Below are positions 11,047 through 24,460 of a stretch of DNA of 64,000 bases, one piece after another (the stretch's first letter is position 1; each line of letters opens with the position of its first letter). The position numbers and the translations under genes are program-made. The notes under the pieces are model-generated. The model searched no databases, was not told the DNA's origin, and saw nothing but the letters and a program-made list of their open reading frames with translations. Location: the NCBI GenBank assembly GCA_963575745.1, contig CAUYUJ010016059.1, forward strand, positions 912,849 through 976,848, written 5' to 3'. Origin of the DNA: Prorocentrum cordatum (Eukaryota > Sar > Dinophyceae > Prorocentrales > Prorocentraceae).

Positions 11047-11199
11047 ACCGAAAAACTACCGGTGGCCCGCGTGCAGTTCCTGGGTCGGCGCTGGGCCCGC
11101 CACCGTTCCCTGCCGCGCAGAGCTCTCCAAGGAGGGCGCCAGGAGGCGTCGCGAAGGGCCCAGCACCGGCCCAACAGATCCGCGCGGACCTCCCGACGT

Positions 11200-12118
11200 T
11201 TGTCTTGCTGCCGTTTCTGATGTTTTGAAGCCTTGCTCAGCGACATGTCCAGAAAGGCATCGTCGAAGAGCAGGGCCGAGTTGAGAATCTTCGCCCCCGC
11301 GTAGCCCAGAACGGAGGGGCAACGGTCGAGCTCCTCGCTCAAAGTGTCCACCTCGTAGCCCTTGCCGCGGAAAGCGTGAAAGTGGATCTCGCCTCGGCTA
11401 CACGCAAAAATATCCCTAGTCAAGAGCGACCTCGGGTACGCGGCTGGACGCTCGTTCAACCCTTGCGTGCGATGCGACAGACGACGGACGCGGCTTGCGT
11501 GTTTGGATTTGGAACCCACGCGCCCCCCCAAGAGGCCGCGCACCCTGGGTCACTCCGGCGAAGGGTCACCCTTACGTGTAACCAATTGCCTGGCGAGGAT
11601 GTCCCGGTCAGTGCTGGGTTTTCGCAATACGCTACCCACTCGTCAAAGGCTGGCTGCAATTTATTCCCGGCGCCGTCGATCACCTGAGTGAGGCGGTAGT
11701 TGCCCGAGCCGTCCTCGTCATTGATGTTGAGAATGGGAACGCCTGACGTGCGGAGCCACTTCACAGATTGTCCAGAGGTGCTGCCGTCATGTGGGGCAGG
11801 TTCCAGCGTCATGTTGAACGCCAGGAGCCACGACGGCACTGTGACCCCAAGCACATTCCGTGCCGAAGGTATGATCTGAGCGAACCTCGGGTTCGTCGGC
11901 GAGTCAAAGTGGAAGTCGTAGACCAGGTCGATCGTCTCCGCGAGCATGAGGGACTTCAGAAAAGTGTCCGTGTGGAACGACCAAGAACGATCCCCGCTGA
12001 CGCGCACCTTGTAGGTGCCGTCGCTTGCGATCTTGCCTGGGCTCTGGTCGCACCCGTCGGAGGTCTGGCCGAATGACATGATTGCAGAGGAGTCGCCCTG
12101 CTTCTTCAGCCAAAATCC
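11200..12118 (-). CDS. Probable 5' exons of the lipoxygenase gene (function not recognised)
   Basis: Two good minus-strand reading segments lie just upstream. The longer one, about 12118-11590, has non-repetitive composition (for example DLVYDFHFDSP and VPSWLLAFNMTLEPAP). The shorter, about 11404-11200, includes GEIHFHAFRGKGYEVDTLSE. A GT donor at about 11589 (AATTG/GTTACAC) and a TAG acceptor at about 11405 keep the frame open. Neither segment shows a domain I can name. Their strand and position suit the N-terminal part of the lipoxygenase, which varies in this family, but a separate gene cannot be excluded. The start codon was not identified; an in-frame ATG is at 12077-12079. Confidence 0.45.
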
Positions 12119-12779
12119 GCCGGTTCCCCCTGTTGGGCCTTAGGGCTGTGAACAGTCACGCTGTGTTGACTGCAGTGCTGCAGTTGGTGCGACGCAGAGA
12201 TTTGACGCACGAGTTGGCCCCCCGGCCCGCAAAGAGGTTCTTTGAACCACACCCTGAAAGGTACCTGTCGAGTCCGTGCCTCTTACAATACCGCGACAGT
12301 TACTCTGGATCCGCGCAGTCAGTGCCACCAGGTCTGGTAAACTACGCTACGTGCATCCACGTTCCCCTTCCAATACACGCTTGATCGACGCTCACAGGAC
12401 CACGATTCCCTCCGAATTGCTCATGGGGCGCACTCCCATGGTCACAACACCAAGTATTTCTGTGCTGGGTCCTCGCGGCGCTCTCAAAGCCACGATGAAT
12501 GGTAAATCGCGCTGGTTCCGCGCTCCCACGGCCACGATCACCACGATGAGGATCTCTCCTCATGCACGCTCAGGGGTCCATGATCGTTTCGAGTTGTGTT
12601 GGGTCCATACTCGTCGGGCGAACATACATTTTGGAAAACCAGCCGAGAGCCCACAATCGGGTGGCACCTCACTGGACAAGAACGGGAAGGAGGGCAGCGA
12701 AAGAAGCAGGAGGATAACGAGTAGGGAGACAAGCCCAAGGACCGGGATGGACGAGGCGGAATAGGAACTGTTTTTCCCA
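12119..12779. other. No gene recognised
   Basis: Unique-looking sequence with no domain-bearing frame. It separates the lipoxygenase gene from composite repeat copy A. Confidence 0.5.
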
Positions 12780-14035
12780 ACCACCGTATGGTGTTGGGGC
12801 CTCGCTTTGAAGAGGCAGCGCCCCGCGTTCTCCTTCTCCTCCTCCTCCCCCTCGCTCCTCCTCCCCCCTCCGTGCCTCTGCCCTCCGCATGTCTCTGTTT
12901 CGGTGCACCCCCAAACGGCTCGCGATCCCCATGGGAGCTTCACCGAAGGTCCCCGTGGCGCAGCCCGTATGCGTCCCCGCCACCACTTTCGAAACGCCCC
13001 ACACACGCTTCGCGGCCACATAAGGAGCTCCACCGAATGTCCCAGTGGCGCAGCCCGCATGCGTCCCCGCCGCTCATGCCGGCACACCCCTCACACGTTT
13101 CGCGTCCCCATGGGAGTTCCACCGAAGGTCCCAGTGGCGCAGCCCGCATGCGTGCCAGTCACCAATTTCGGCAAACCCCTCACACGCATCTTGCCCCCCA
13201 TGGAGAACTCCACCGAAGGTGCCAATGGCGCAGCCCGCATGAGTCCCCGCCACCCATTGCCTCACACGTCTCGTGGCCCCATAGGGAGCGCCACCGAAGG
13301 TCCCAGTGGCGCAGCCCTCTCGCGTCCCCGCAACCCATGTCGATACACCCTGCACACGCTTCGTCGCACCATAAGAGATCCGACCATGGGCGCAGCCCGC
13401 ATGCGCCCCCGCCACATATTTCGTCACAGCCCTCACACGCTTCGTGGCCCCAGAGAGGCTCCGCCGAAGGTCCCCGTGGCGCACCCGTTTCGTGGCCCAA
13501 TAGGAGCTCCACCGAATGTCCCAGTGGCGCAGCCCCCATGCGTGCAGCCTCCCATGTCGGCACACCCACGACACGTTTCGTGGCCCCACACGGAGCTCCA
13601 CCGAACGTTTCCGTGACGCAGCCCGCATGTGCCCGCGCCACCCGTTTCGGCACACCTCTGAGACGTTTCGTGTCCACATGGGGGCCCCACCCAAGGCACC
13701 AGTGGCGGTGCCCACATGCGTCCCCGACACGCATTTCGGCACACCCACGACACGTTTCGTGGCCCCATTGGGAGCTCCACCGAACGCCTCCGTGCTTCCG
13801 TGGCGCAGCCCGCGCGCGTCCCCGCCACCCATGTCGGCACACCCCGCACACGTTTCGTTTCCCCATAGGAAGCTCGACCGAAGGCCCCAGTGGTGGTGCC
13901 GATATGTGTCCCCGCCAACCAATTCGGCGCACCCTCACACGTTTCGTCGCCTCATGGGGAGCTCCACCGAAAACGATATCTACAACTGCGCTCCTCACAA
14001 CTTCAAATGGTTGGGTCATTTGCCAGGTTACGTAA
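12770..14035 (+). mobile_element. Composite satellite element, copy A
   Basis: The head (cccaaccaccgtatggtgttgg, then ctcgctttgaagaggcagcg) is followed by a CTC-rich pyrimidine tract. About twelve diverged ~90-bp units come next, each with gagctccaccgaaggtcc, cgcagcccgcatgcgtcccc and cacacgcttcgtggcccc-like blocks. The tail (ccgaaaacgatatctacaac, then caaatggttgggtcatttgccagg) closes the copy. Long Pro/His/Arg-rich frames on both strands follow from the repeat and are not called as genes. Confidence 0.75.
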
Positions 14036-14049
14036 ACTTGTTTTCGGTT

Positions 14050-15115
14050 TTTGTTCCCAGTCATCCTGTAGTGTTGGGTCCTCGTTTTGAAGAGACAGCG
14101 CCCGCGTTCTCCTCCTCCTCCTCCTCCTGCTCTTCCTCCTCCTCTCCCCGTCCCCACCCCCCCTCATCCGTGCCCCTACCGTACGCACGTCTCTGTTTCG
14201 GTGCACCCCTCACACGTTTCGCGACCCCCATAGGGAGCCCCATCGAAGGTCCCAGTGACGCAACCCCCATGCGTCCCCGCCACTCATGCCGGCACACCCC
14301 TCACACGTTCTATGGCCCCGTAAGGAGCTCCACCCGAGGCCCCCGTGGCGCAGCCCGCGTGCGTCCCCGCCACCCTTTTCGGCAAACCCCTCCCACGCTT
14401 CGTGGCCCCATAGGAGCCCCACCGAAAGTCCCAATGGCACCGCCCGCACGCGTCGCCGCCACCCATTTCAGCAAACCCCTCACACGCTTCGTGGCCCCAA
14501 GGGAGCTCCGCCGAAGGTGCCAGTTGTGCAGCTCGCCCGCGTCCCCGCCATCCATTTTAGCACGCCCCTCGCACGCTTCGTGGCCCCACAGGGAGCCCCG
14601 CCGACGGCCTCAGCGGCGGTGCCCACAAGCGTCCCCGCCACCCACATGGGCACGGCCCTCACACGCTTCGTGGCGCCATTAGGGACTCCACCGAAGGGCC
14701 CAATGGCGCAGCCCGCATGCGCCCCCGCCACCCATGTCGACACACCCCGCACACGTTTCGTGGCCCCAAAAGCGGGGCTCGACCGAAGGTCCCACTGGTG
14801 ACCCCGCATGTGTCCCCGCCATCTATTTCGGCACACCCCCGCCACGCTTCGTGGCCCCATAGGGAGCTCCACCGAAGGTCCAAGTGACGCAATCACAAGC
14901 GTCCCCGCAACCCATTTTGGCACGCCCCGCACACGTGTCGCGGGCCCATAAGGAGCTCCGCCGAAGGTGGAGTGGCGTAGTGTGCACGCGTTCCCCCCCA
15001 CCCATGTCGGCAAACCCCGCACTCGCTTCGTGACCTCATAGGGAGCTCCAACGATGACGATGCTCACAGCTGCGCTACTCGCAACTGCATATGGTCGGGT
15101 CCTTCACCAAGCTAG
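14050..15115 (+). mobile_element. Composite satellite element, copy B
   Basis: Same plan and orientation as copy A, directly downstream. The head includes gtgttgggtcctcgttttga (from about 14073), then a CTC-rich tract, about nine diverged ~90-bp units, and the tail gctccaacgatgacgatgct ... catatggtcgggtccttcacc (about 15046-15105). Confidence 0.75.
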
Positions 15116-15740
15116 CTCATGCGTTATCTTGCTTTCAAGAAAAAACACGCCGCACAAGCGCCGCGCGCGTTCACCGCTTTCTGGAAGGCCGACTACAGAG
15201 ACGACGAAGGAACGGGGGGGAGACGATTAAGACGAGGACGGGGGTGAAGCACCGACGGGCCCAAAACGGAGACGCGACAACACGAGGGGCAGCGACACGG
15301 AATGGCAGGCGACAACACAAGGGATAACAGAACGAGGCGAGGCAAACGACAAACGAAAAGGGAGGGGGGACTGTCACGTGGGTCCTGAGTGCCTCCATCG
15401 CGAATTCCAGACTGCCCACGACGACACTATCATGGGCGTGCGCATCTCGCATCCAGCCCCACAAGCATCCCATCCCACTGCCGGGTGCTGGACGGATTGC
15501 CAGCCTCACGCACGCCACCGACGGCCACGGCATGCGACCGCACAGGTCCAAAAACGACAGGCCGCCACAGCTGTTGCCACAGCCCCCCGAAGCACGAACA
15601 TATGTCGCACAACTTGCTCGCCACCGCCATCGCGATGCATGGCAAGCGCCGCACCGCACTCGCCAAGAAACCGCTCAAACACATCAAGTACGGCTGCTCC
15701 TCGCTCGCTCCGCACATGCGCATTAATGACGCGAGTGGAC
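15116..15740. other. No gene recognised
   Basis: GACA/ACGA-rich purine sequence (15180-15370), then non-repetitive sequence. Frames on both strands lack motifs. Confidence 0.4.
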
Positions 15741-15741
15741 G

Positions 15742-16566
15742 TTAAAAGGACGGTGTGCAAGGCAACTCCGCGAAGAGGCACAAGTAAAACACTAGCCACA
15801 CCACCACTATCGCGAAGCAGTCCACGACATGGAACGAACTCCACCACAAGAAACTGCGACACGCCACACACAATCCGATGAACACCTTCCCCGCGACAAG
15901 TTTGAAGCTCAGTATGAACCCCACGGCAAAGGTCAACCAACACATGATGAAAGCACGCACCCCGAAGTTCCATAGGAAAGTAACGGTCTGGATGCAGAAC
16001 AGGAAGATCCCCAGCAAGTGCCCCACCACAACCACCGCCACAGTTTTCACTAGGAAGAACCTGAAAAACCAGGAGGACGATCCCGAGGATGAATACCACC
16101 AGCCCGACGAGAAAACGAGTCAACCATACTGTTTTGTGTGTCGTCAGGAACGTCCAACCCGCACAGGGGGGCACCGACCAGCGGCTCGAACCCCTGTGCG
16201 TCGCGGTTCCACGAAAACGTTGGGAAGTAAGGAAAGGCGGGATACCAGGTACCCCATCATGGGCATGAGCAGCTGATTTTGGAAGGACATCGAGGCGTCT
16301 GGGAATGTTCGCCAACTGCCCCTTCGCCCACGCCCCCCCCCCCCCCCCCCACACCACAGATCGTCATATCCTCCCGGTTGTTCGATGACGAAGCTACGGC
16401 GCCGCCCTCCAGCGCCAGGACGGGAAATGATGCTGACCACCTCCGTCGCCGCCATCATGGTTTCCATCACTGGCGCCGTCATCGGCAGGGCCTCAACCAG
16501 GATCAAATTGAAAATCGGTCGTCGCCTCGCTGATCCCCGAATGGCGATGCCGTTGGCTATGGTCAC
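15742..16566 (-). pseudogene. Possible remnant of a multi-pass membrane protein
   Basis: Two minus-strand frames carry strongly hydrophobic segments. One around 16110-16050 reads FLVGLVVFILGIVLLVF. The other, 16050-15742, reads VVVVGHLLGIFLFCI, FIMCWLTFAVGFILSF and IVVVWLVFYLCLF. Joined across a frame change near 16050-16090 they would give four membrane spans. Upstream, 16566-16240 holds a frame with ALPMTAPVMETMMAATE but no assignable domain. A run of about 18 C residues (16333-16350) and the frame changes suggest decay, an unseen intron, or assembly error. I cannot name a family. Confidence 0.3.
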
Positions 16567-16734
16567 AATTGCACTGCGAGCGCCCCAGATCTATCAATGC
16601 GCGCAGATAGCTGCCATGCATGGGAAGAAGGCGTGAGACTCCACCTGGGTGGAGCTTGAAGATATACTTCTCCGGCGCGGCTGCCGCGTTGAAGCTGGCC
16701 TGGGGCCAACTCCAACATAATTGGTTTTACCGAA

Positions 16735-17775
16735 ACTCATCGAATATACGCCGTGTTATCTGCGCAGCGTGTTCTACGCTGTGTCGGCGGCGAATCGTTA
16801 TTATATAGAAGGTGCGGTTTATTTTTACGCGGCGTGTTTCATGTGGTGTCGCCATTTGCAAACGGTCACGCGTTGTCATCCATGCACTGTCCTCTACGCA
16901 GTCTTCTACGCGGTGATTTATCTGCTTGTTTGTACCAAGCATAGTATTCGCAGTGTCTTCTGCGCAGAGTGCCATCACCCGAGTATCGTTACCAGGTGTC
17001 GTCTGTGCTGTGTCTTCTACGCTGTACCCTCCACGCTGTGTATTATACGTTGCGTCTTCTACGCAGTGCCTTCTACGACACGTGTTCTATGCAATGGTCT
17101 CTACGCCGTGTTTTCTACGCAATGTTTTTCGACTGGATCTACATGCAATGTGTACTACGCAAAATATTCGGCGACATGTCGTCTACACTGTGTTCTACGC
17201 GACGGTGTCTACGGAATGTTCTCCACGATGTGTGTTCCACGAAGCGTTTTCTGTTTAATGTTATCAACGCGACATGTAATACGCAATGTCTTATATTCGG
17301 TGTTGTTACCTCTATATCTTTCAAGCGGTGCCCTCACATGCGTCTTCCGACGCAAGGTACTCTACAAGATGCCATTTACGTCGTGCTGTAGACAATGTGT
17401 TCTACGCAGTGTGTTCTACGCGGCGTTGTCTACGCTGTTTGTTGTTTCCGCGGCGTGTCTTCCGCACGGTTGTCCTGCATTGTGTTCTACGCACCGTATA
17501 CACGTTGCTCGATTTTTTTATCGCAAGGCGGTTTGTTGGCAGCGTCTCCATCTGCATGCGCTTACGCCGTGTATTATACGCGATGCCTTCTACGCAGCGT
17601 TTTTTAAGCAATGATTTCCACGCCGTGTGTGCGTGTGTTACGCAATGTGTTATATGCAACGTCTTCGGCGCGGCATTCTTATAACGCAATGTGTGTTTAC
17701 GCGTTGCCCTCACCGTCATATGTTCTACGCAAGGTATTATACGAGCTGTCTTCTACGCGGGTTGTATACGCAAGC
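16735..17775 (+). repeat. 14-bp-type repeat field (TGTTCTACGCAGTG)
   Basis: Variants of tgttctacgcagtg and ttctacgcggtg fill this kilobase, interrupted by short unique bits. The unit is the reverse complement of the GTAGAACACACTGC array at 21700-22400. Long Cys/Tyr/Val/Phe-rich frames result; none is called. Confidence 0.8.
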
Positions 17776-18950
<1,175 letters not shown>

Positions 18951-18954
18951 TTGG

Positions 18955-19640
18955 GTCACGGCGTGTGCCCCAAACCCCTCTCCCGGGAGCCCGGTCCCGG
19001 GTCCGGCCGGTTTGGAGGGGGGGGGACGGGGGCAAAGGTGTCGGCCACACCCTTGGAGGCTCAGGGGGCCCCAAAACAAACCAAGAGGGCCCCCAAAGGC
19101 CCCCCGGACGGTCCAAGAGGGCTACGAGTCGCCGAGAGATCGCTCCAAGACGCCCAAGTGGCCTCCGCCTCCAGACGGTCCCAGAGGCCCCCAAGACGCC
19201 GCCAGAAGCCACCAAGAGGCGTCCCAAGAAGCCCTCCAGAAGCAAAGATCAGATTAGAGAAAACGTATGTGTTTAGCACATTCGCCGCTTGGGCTTTCAC
19301 GAGGCCGACAACGGCCCAAGAAGCCTTAAGACCAATCCAAGATAGCCGTAGAGGCTCCCAAGAGGGCACCAAGACGGCCAGAGAGGGCCCCAAGACGGCC
19401 CCAGAAGCTTCGAAAACGACCCAGGAGGGCCCCAGGACGGCCCCGAGAGGAGGCCCAGAGGGGGAACCCGAATGAACATTTCGAGCACTCGGCAGCGAAC
19501 AAAAACCTGAGGAGGCGCCAATAGGCCCCAAAGAGGCTCCCACGAGGCCGCCCAAAATAGGCTCCTAGATGCCTCAGAACGGCTCCCAAGAGGCCTCAAA
19601 AGTGCTGCCAGGAGAGCCCAGAGAAACCCAAGAGCAGAGC
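18955..19640. repeat. GGCCCCAAGAGG-style dispersed repeat
   Basis: Blocks such as ggccccaagacggcc and ccaagagggccccc alternate for about 680 bp. The same style recurs at 7590, 24830, 28440, 50460, 54440 and 55120. Individual units drift strongly, so no exact period is given. Confidence 0.6.
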
Positions 19641-20110
19641 GGCGATCCGCCAACCGCCCCCGACGAAATCCCAAGAAGTTGAAACCCCAAGCTTCCCCAG
19701 AAATCGTTGCGCAAACTCCGTTGTTCACTCTTACTGCCGCCCCAAGGGGTCGGCGGTGCGGCGTCAGCCAATGAAAATTACTAAGAATCGCAGAAGGAGG
19801 CCGAGAGGAAGCGTCCTCCTCCTCATCCTTCTCATGATCCGTGCCACTGTTCGGATGGTTTTTCGCCCGCACACCCTCCCCCCCGGCTGGGGGGGGGAGG
19901 AAACCGCCAATACAGCCGCCAGCACAGCCACCGCCAACACAACCTTCACTAACACAACCACCCGCACTACCACCACAAGCAGCGCAACCCTCGGAACAGT
20001 CACCATCGCAACCACCAGCAAACCAGCGCAACCACCAGCTCAACCTCCAACAGAAACACCAGACACGACGACGGGGACGACGACGACGAAGACGACGGAG
20101 ACGAGGACGA
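19641..20110. repeat. ACAACC/CACCA-rich low-complexity sequence
   Basis: A short unique stretch (19641-19860) is followed by CCGCCAACACAACC-like and CAACCACC repeats (19900-20060) and GACGACG triplets. No gene is supported. Confidence 0.6.
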
Positions 20111-21600
20111 CGGCGACGACCACAGTCAACAACGCGGTGCCAACAACGCGATGTCGACAACGCTGTGTCATCACGCGGTGTCATGGTCGGCGCCCTACTC
20201 CTCTTCCTCCTCCTCTTCATCCTCCACCTTGTTAGTACCGCGGTCCCTCCGTCAACTACAACAACAAGCTGGTGTCAACAACGCGGTGTCAACAACGCGG
20301 TGTCAACAACGTGGTGTAAACAGCGTGGTGTCAACAACGCGGTTTCAGCTACCATGGTGACAACAATGCGGTGTAGTTTACGCGATGCCAACAATGCGGC
20401 GCCCTTGCGCGGTGTCATGGCGAGCGCCCTCTTCCTCCTCGCCCTCAACGGTGCAACGTCAAAAGCGCCTTGCAACTTCTGTCTGTGCCGCCTCATTCCA
20501 GACTCCCCCGCTGGGGGAACGGCAGGAGCAAATGAATAGTTGCATCGTAGATATATTCTGGGCCCCCTCGTTCCGAGAGCCGAAGTGTATCATGTTCGCT
20601 TTTGCTGTGTCGTCGTGTGGTGTCTTCTGCGTGGTGTGCTCTGCCCCCTCCTATGTTTCAAGTTCTTCTTCTTTTGGTTGCCATAGCATCGGCGCGGCGT
20701 CGACGGCGAAAAAACATGAGCGGTGCAAACAACACGATGTCAACTACGCGTTGTCAACAGCGAGGTGTCAACTACGAAGTGGCAACAGCGCGGTGTCAAC
20801 AACGCAATGTTAACCACGCATTGTCAACAGGGTCCTCCTCGGTTTCCTCTTCAATATCCGCCCTGTTGTTCCCCTCCCCCATCGTCCCCCTCTCCTCCAA
20901 CTCATCGCGATGTCAAGAACGTGGTGTCAAAAGCGCGGTGTCAACTCCTTACACACACGGTGTCGTTTACGCGGTGTAGTTTACGCGATGCGCGATGTCA
21001 GCAATGTGGCGCCCTTGCGCGGTGTCATGGCGAGCGCCCTCTTCCTCCTCCTCGTCCTCAACGGCGCAGCGTCAACAGCAAAAAGTCAAATTTGCCTTGC
21101 AAATTCTGTCCGTACAGCCTCGTTCCGGAATCCCCACCCAGGGGAACGGCAGGACCCCCCCCTGGTTCCGAGAGCCCTTGTGTGTCCTGTTCGCCTTTGC
21201 AATGTCATCGTGGTTTACCGTATGCGTGGTTTGGTATACCCCCTCCCCTTCACTTTTTATGTCATTCCTTTTTGGCTTCCTGAGCATCGGCGCGGCGTCA
21301 ACGGCGGGCGAAGTGTCAACTGCGCGGTGCAAACAACGCGGTGTCAACCACGCGGTGTCCACAGCGAAATGTCGACTACGCGGTGTCAACAACGCGGTGT
21401 CAACAACGCAGTGTCAATAACACAGTGCCAACACCGTCCTCCTCCTCCTCCTCCTCCTCCTCCTCCCGTTCCTCTTCAATTTCCGCCCCGTTATCCCCCC
21501 TTCTCCTCTTTCTCCTCCTCCACCTCGTCATGATGTCAACAAGGCAGCGCGGTGTCAACTACGAACCACGCGGTGTCTTTTACGCGGTGTCAACACTGCG
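20110..21600 (+). repeat. 14-bp array GGTGTCAACAACGC with higher-order repeats
   Basis: Exact or near-exact 14-bp units (ggtgtcaacaacgc) occur in bursts at 20130-20360, 20735-20830, 20905-21000 and 21300-21425. Between bursts, a longer block starting near 20398 (gcggcgcccttgcgcggtgt) is repeated near 21008 and in part near 20165 and 21598. The region is therefore a higher-order repeat. The frames are not genes. Confidence 0.8.
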
Positions 21601-21659
21601 GCGCTCTTACGCGGAGTCAAGGCACACGTGCTCCTCCTGCTCCTCCTTCTCCTCCTGCT

Positions 21660-22400
21660 CGTGCTCCCCCTTCTCCTGCTCCTCGTAGAACACACGCACC
21701 ACGTAGAAGACACACCGCGTAGAACACACACGCACACATACACACCACGAAAAAGAAACACCACGCAAAACACACACCACGCAGGCTACACACCACGAAG
21801 AACACACTGCGTATAACGCACACCACGTAGAACACACACACACACACACACTACGCAGGACACACACACACACACTACGTAGACACACTGAATATAACAC
21901 ACACCCTTGAAACGCGTACACACACCTAGCAGAACACACACCACCACGTAGAACACACTGCGTATAACCCACCACGTAGAACACACATCACGTAGACGCA
22001 CTGCGTATAACACAAACACACACACACACGCGCACACACACCTCGCAGAACACACAACACGTAAACACACACGCACACAACGCAGAACACATACCATGCA
22101 GGAAACACGCCAAGTAGAACACACGCACAGACACACACCAGGCATAACCCACACAACGTAGAACACACTGTGTAGAACACACTGCGCACAGCAAACTGAG
22201 TAGGACATACTGCGTAGAGCACGCTGCCTAGAACATACTCGGTAGAACACACTGCCTAGAAAACACTGCGTAGAACACACTGCCAAGACTGCGTAGAACA
22301 CATTGCCTAGAACACAATGCGTAAAACACACTGCCTAGAACACACTGCGTAGAACACACCGCGTAGAAAGCACGGCGTAGAAACCACTGCGTATCACAGT
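21660..22400 (-). repeat. 14-bp array GTAGAACACACTGC
   Basis: Tandem variants of gtagaacacactgc and gtagaacacac, with CA-dinucleotide-rich interruptions (21830-22040). It is the inverted counterpart of the field at 16735-17775. Confidence 0.85.
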
Positions 22401-22640
22401 TTCTTTCACGGTTAAGTTTTTGATTCGATGGTTAAAGATACGATTGCCCCTCTGAAGCCGGATTTCCGAGGTTATCTCGGTCGAAACTGCCATTTTCGAA
22501 ATCTTCAGGCGCTCTTGGGTGCCTCTTGGGGGTGCCTTGGGGCGCTTTGGGGGTCCTCTGGAGGGCCTTCGGGGGGTATTTGGGTACTTGTGACGTCCTC
22601 TGGGAATGCTTAAGAATTATCCTGGCGAAGGACCCAACCA
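22401..22640. other. Spacer with gccttgggg-type repeats
   Basis: A short unique spacer with three or four decayed ggtgcctcttgggg-like units before the tail of composite copy C. No gene. Confidence 0.5.
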
Positions 22641-24460
22641 TATGCAATTGTGAGCACTGCAATTGTGAATATCTTCTTTGGTGGCGCTCCCTATGGGGCC
22701 ACGAAACGCGTGAGAGGTGTGCCGAAATGGGTGTGCGCGACGCATGCGGGCACACCCCACTGGGACCTTCGGTGGAGCTCCTATGGGGCCACACACGTGT
22801 GAGGGGTGTGCCGAAATGGGTGTGCGGGACGCATGCGGGCACACCCACTGGGACCTTCGGTGGAGCTCCCTGTGGGGCCACGAAACGTGTGAGGGGTTTG
22901 CCGAAATGGGTGTGCGGGACGCATGCGGGCACACCCACTGGGACCTTCGGTGGAGCTCCCCATGGGGCCACGAAGCGTGTGAAGGGTGTGCCGAAATGGG
23001 TGTGCGGGGCGCATGCGGGCACACCCACTGGGACCTTCGGTGGAGCTCCCTATGGGGCCACGAAACGTGTGAGGGGTGTGCCGAAATGGGTGTGGGGACG
23101 CATGCGGGCACACCCACTGGGACCTTCGGTGGAGCTCCCTATGGGGCCACGAAACGTGTGAGGGGTGTGCCGAAATGGGTGTGCGGGACGCATGCGGGCA
23201 CACCCACTGGGACCTTCGGTGGAGCTCCCTATGGGGCCACGAAACGTGTGAGGGTGTTCCGAAATGGGTGTGCGGGACGCATGCGGGCACACCCACTGGG
23301 ACCTTCGGTGGAGCTCCCTATGGGGCCACGAAACGTGTGAGGGGTGTGCCGAAATTGGTGTGCGGGACGCATGCGGGCACACCCACTGGGACCTTCGGTG
23401 GAGCTCCCTATGGGGCCACGAAACGTGTGAGGGGTGTGCCGAAATGGGTGTGCGGGACGCATGCGGGCACACCCACTGGGACCTTCGGTGGAGCTCCGTA
23501 TGGGGCCACGAAACGTGTGAGGGGTGTGCCGAAATGGGTGTGCGGGACGCATGCGGGCACACCCACTGGGACCTTCGGTGGAGCTCCCTATGGGACCACG
23601 AAGCGTGTGAGGGGTCACGAAACGCGTGAGGGGTGTGCCGACATGTGTGTGCGGGACGCATGCGGGCACACCCACCGGGACCTTCGGTGGAGCTCCCCAT
23701 GGGGCCACGAAACGCGTGAGAGGTGTGCCGAAATGGGTGTGCGGGACGCATGCGGGCACACCCACTGGGGCCTTCGGTGGAGCTCCCTATGGGGCCACGA
23801 AACGTGTGAGGGGTGTGCCGAAATGGGTGTGCGGGACGCATGCGGGCACACACAGCATGGGGCCTGTCGAATGAGTGTGCGTTGCGGAGTTAGCTGGGGC
23901 CACGAAATTGCGTGAGCTGGGGCCTTCGGTGGAGCTCCCTGACGAAACGTGTGAGGGGTGTGCCGAATGGTGTGCGGGACGCATGCGGGCGGCAGCACTG
24001 GGGCCTTCGGTGGAGCTCCCTATGGGGCCACGAAACGTGTGAGGGGTGTGCCGAATGGGTGTGCGGGACGCATGCGGGCGGCAGCACTGGGGCCTTCGGT
24101 GGAGCTCCCTATGGGGCCACGAAACGTGTGAGGGGTGTGCCGAATTGTGGTGTGCGGGCACGCATGCGGGGCGGCAGCACTGGGGCCTTCGGTGGAGCTC
24201 CCTATGGGGCCACGAAGCGCGTGAGGGGTGTGCCGAATTGAGTGTGCGTGACGCATGCGGGCGGCAGTACTGGGGCCTTCGGTGGAGCTCCCTATGGGGC
24301 CACGAAGCGCGTGAGGGGTGTGCCGAATTGGGTGTGCGGGACGTGGGGTGGTGGGAGGAGGGAGGAGGGGGAGGGGGAGGAGAGGAGGAGAGGAGACGCG
24401 GGCCACCGTCTCTTCAAAACGAGGACCCAACACCACAGGATGGTTGGGAAAAACATGTTG
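22622..24460 (-). mobile_element. Composite satellite element, copy C (most homogeneous)
   Basis: Minus-strand copy. Reading leftwards, the head gtgttgggtcctcgttttga lies at about 24416-24435, preceded by tttttcccaaccatcctg. A GGA/CTC tract follows, then about 18 units of 90 bp (24340-22680), then the tail with the complement of cctggcgaaggacccaacca (22621-22640). Central units (23040-23600) are almost identical and keep exactly 90 bp. Leftmost and rightmost units vary more, and units at 23990-24320 carry a ggcggcag variant. Confidence 0.85.

Noticed and set aside
12788-14682. Long Pro/His/Arg frames of 300-415 residues over the composite elements
   Set aside because: They track the ~90-bp unit, occur on both strands and contain no recognisable domain.
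16140-16215. tRNA-like ggttcgagccg T-loop on the minus strand
   Set aside because: No acceptor, D or anticodon stem could be paired around it.
22676-24345. CRISPR-like array of regular repeats
   Set aside because: The whole 90-bp unit is conserved; there are no short repeats with unique spacers and no cas-like genes. It is a satellite.
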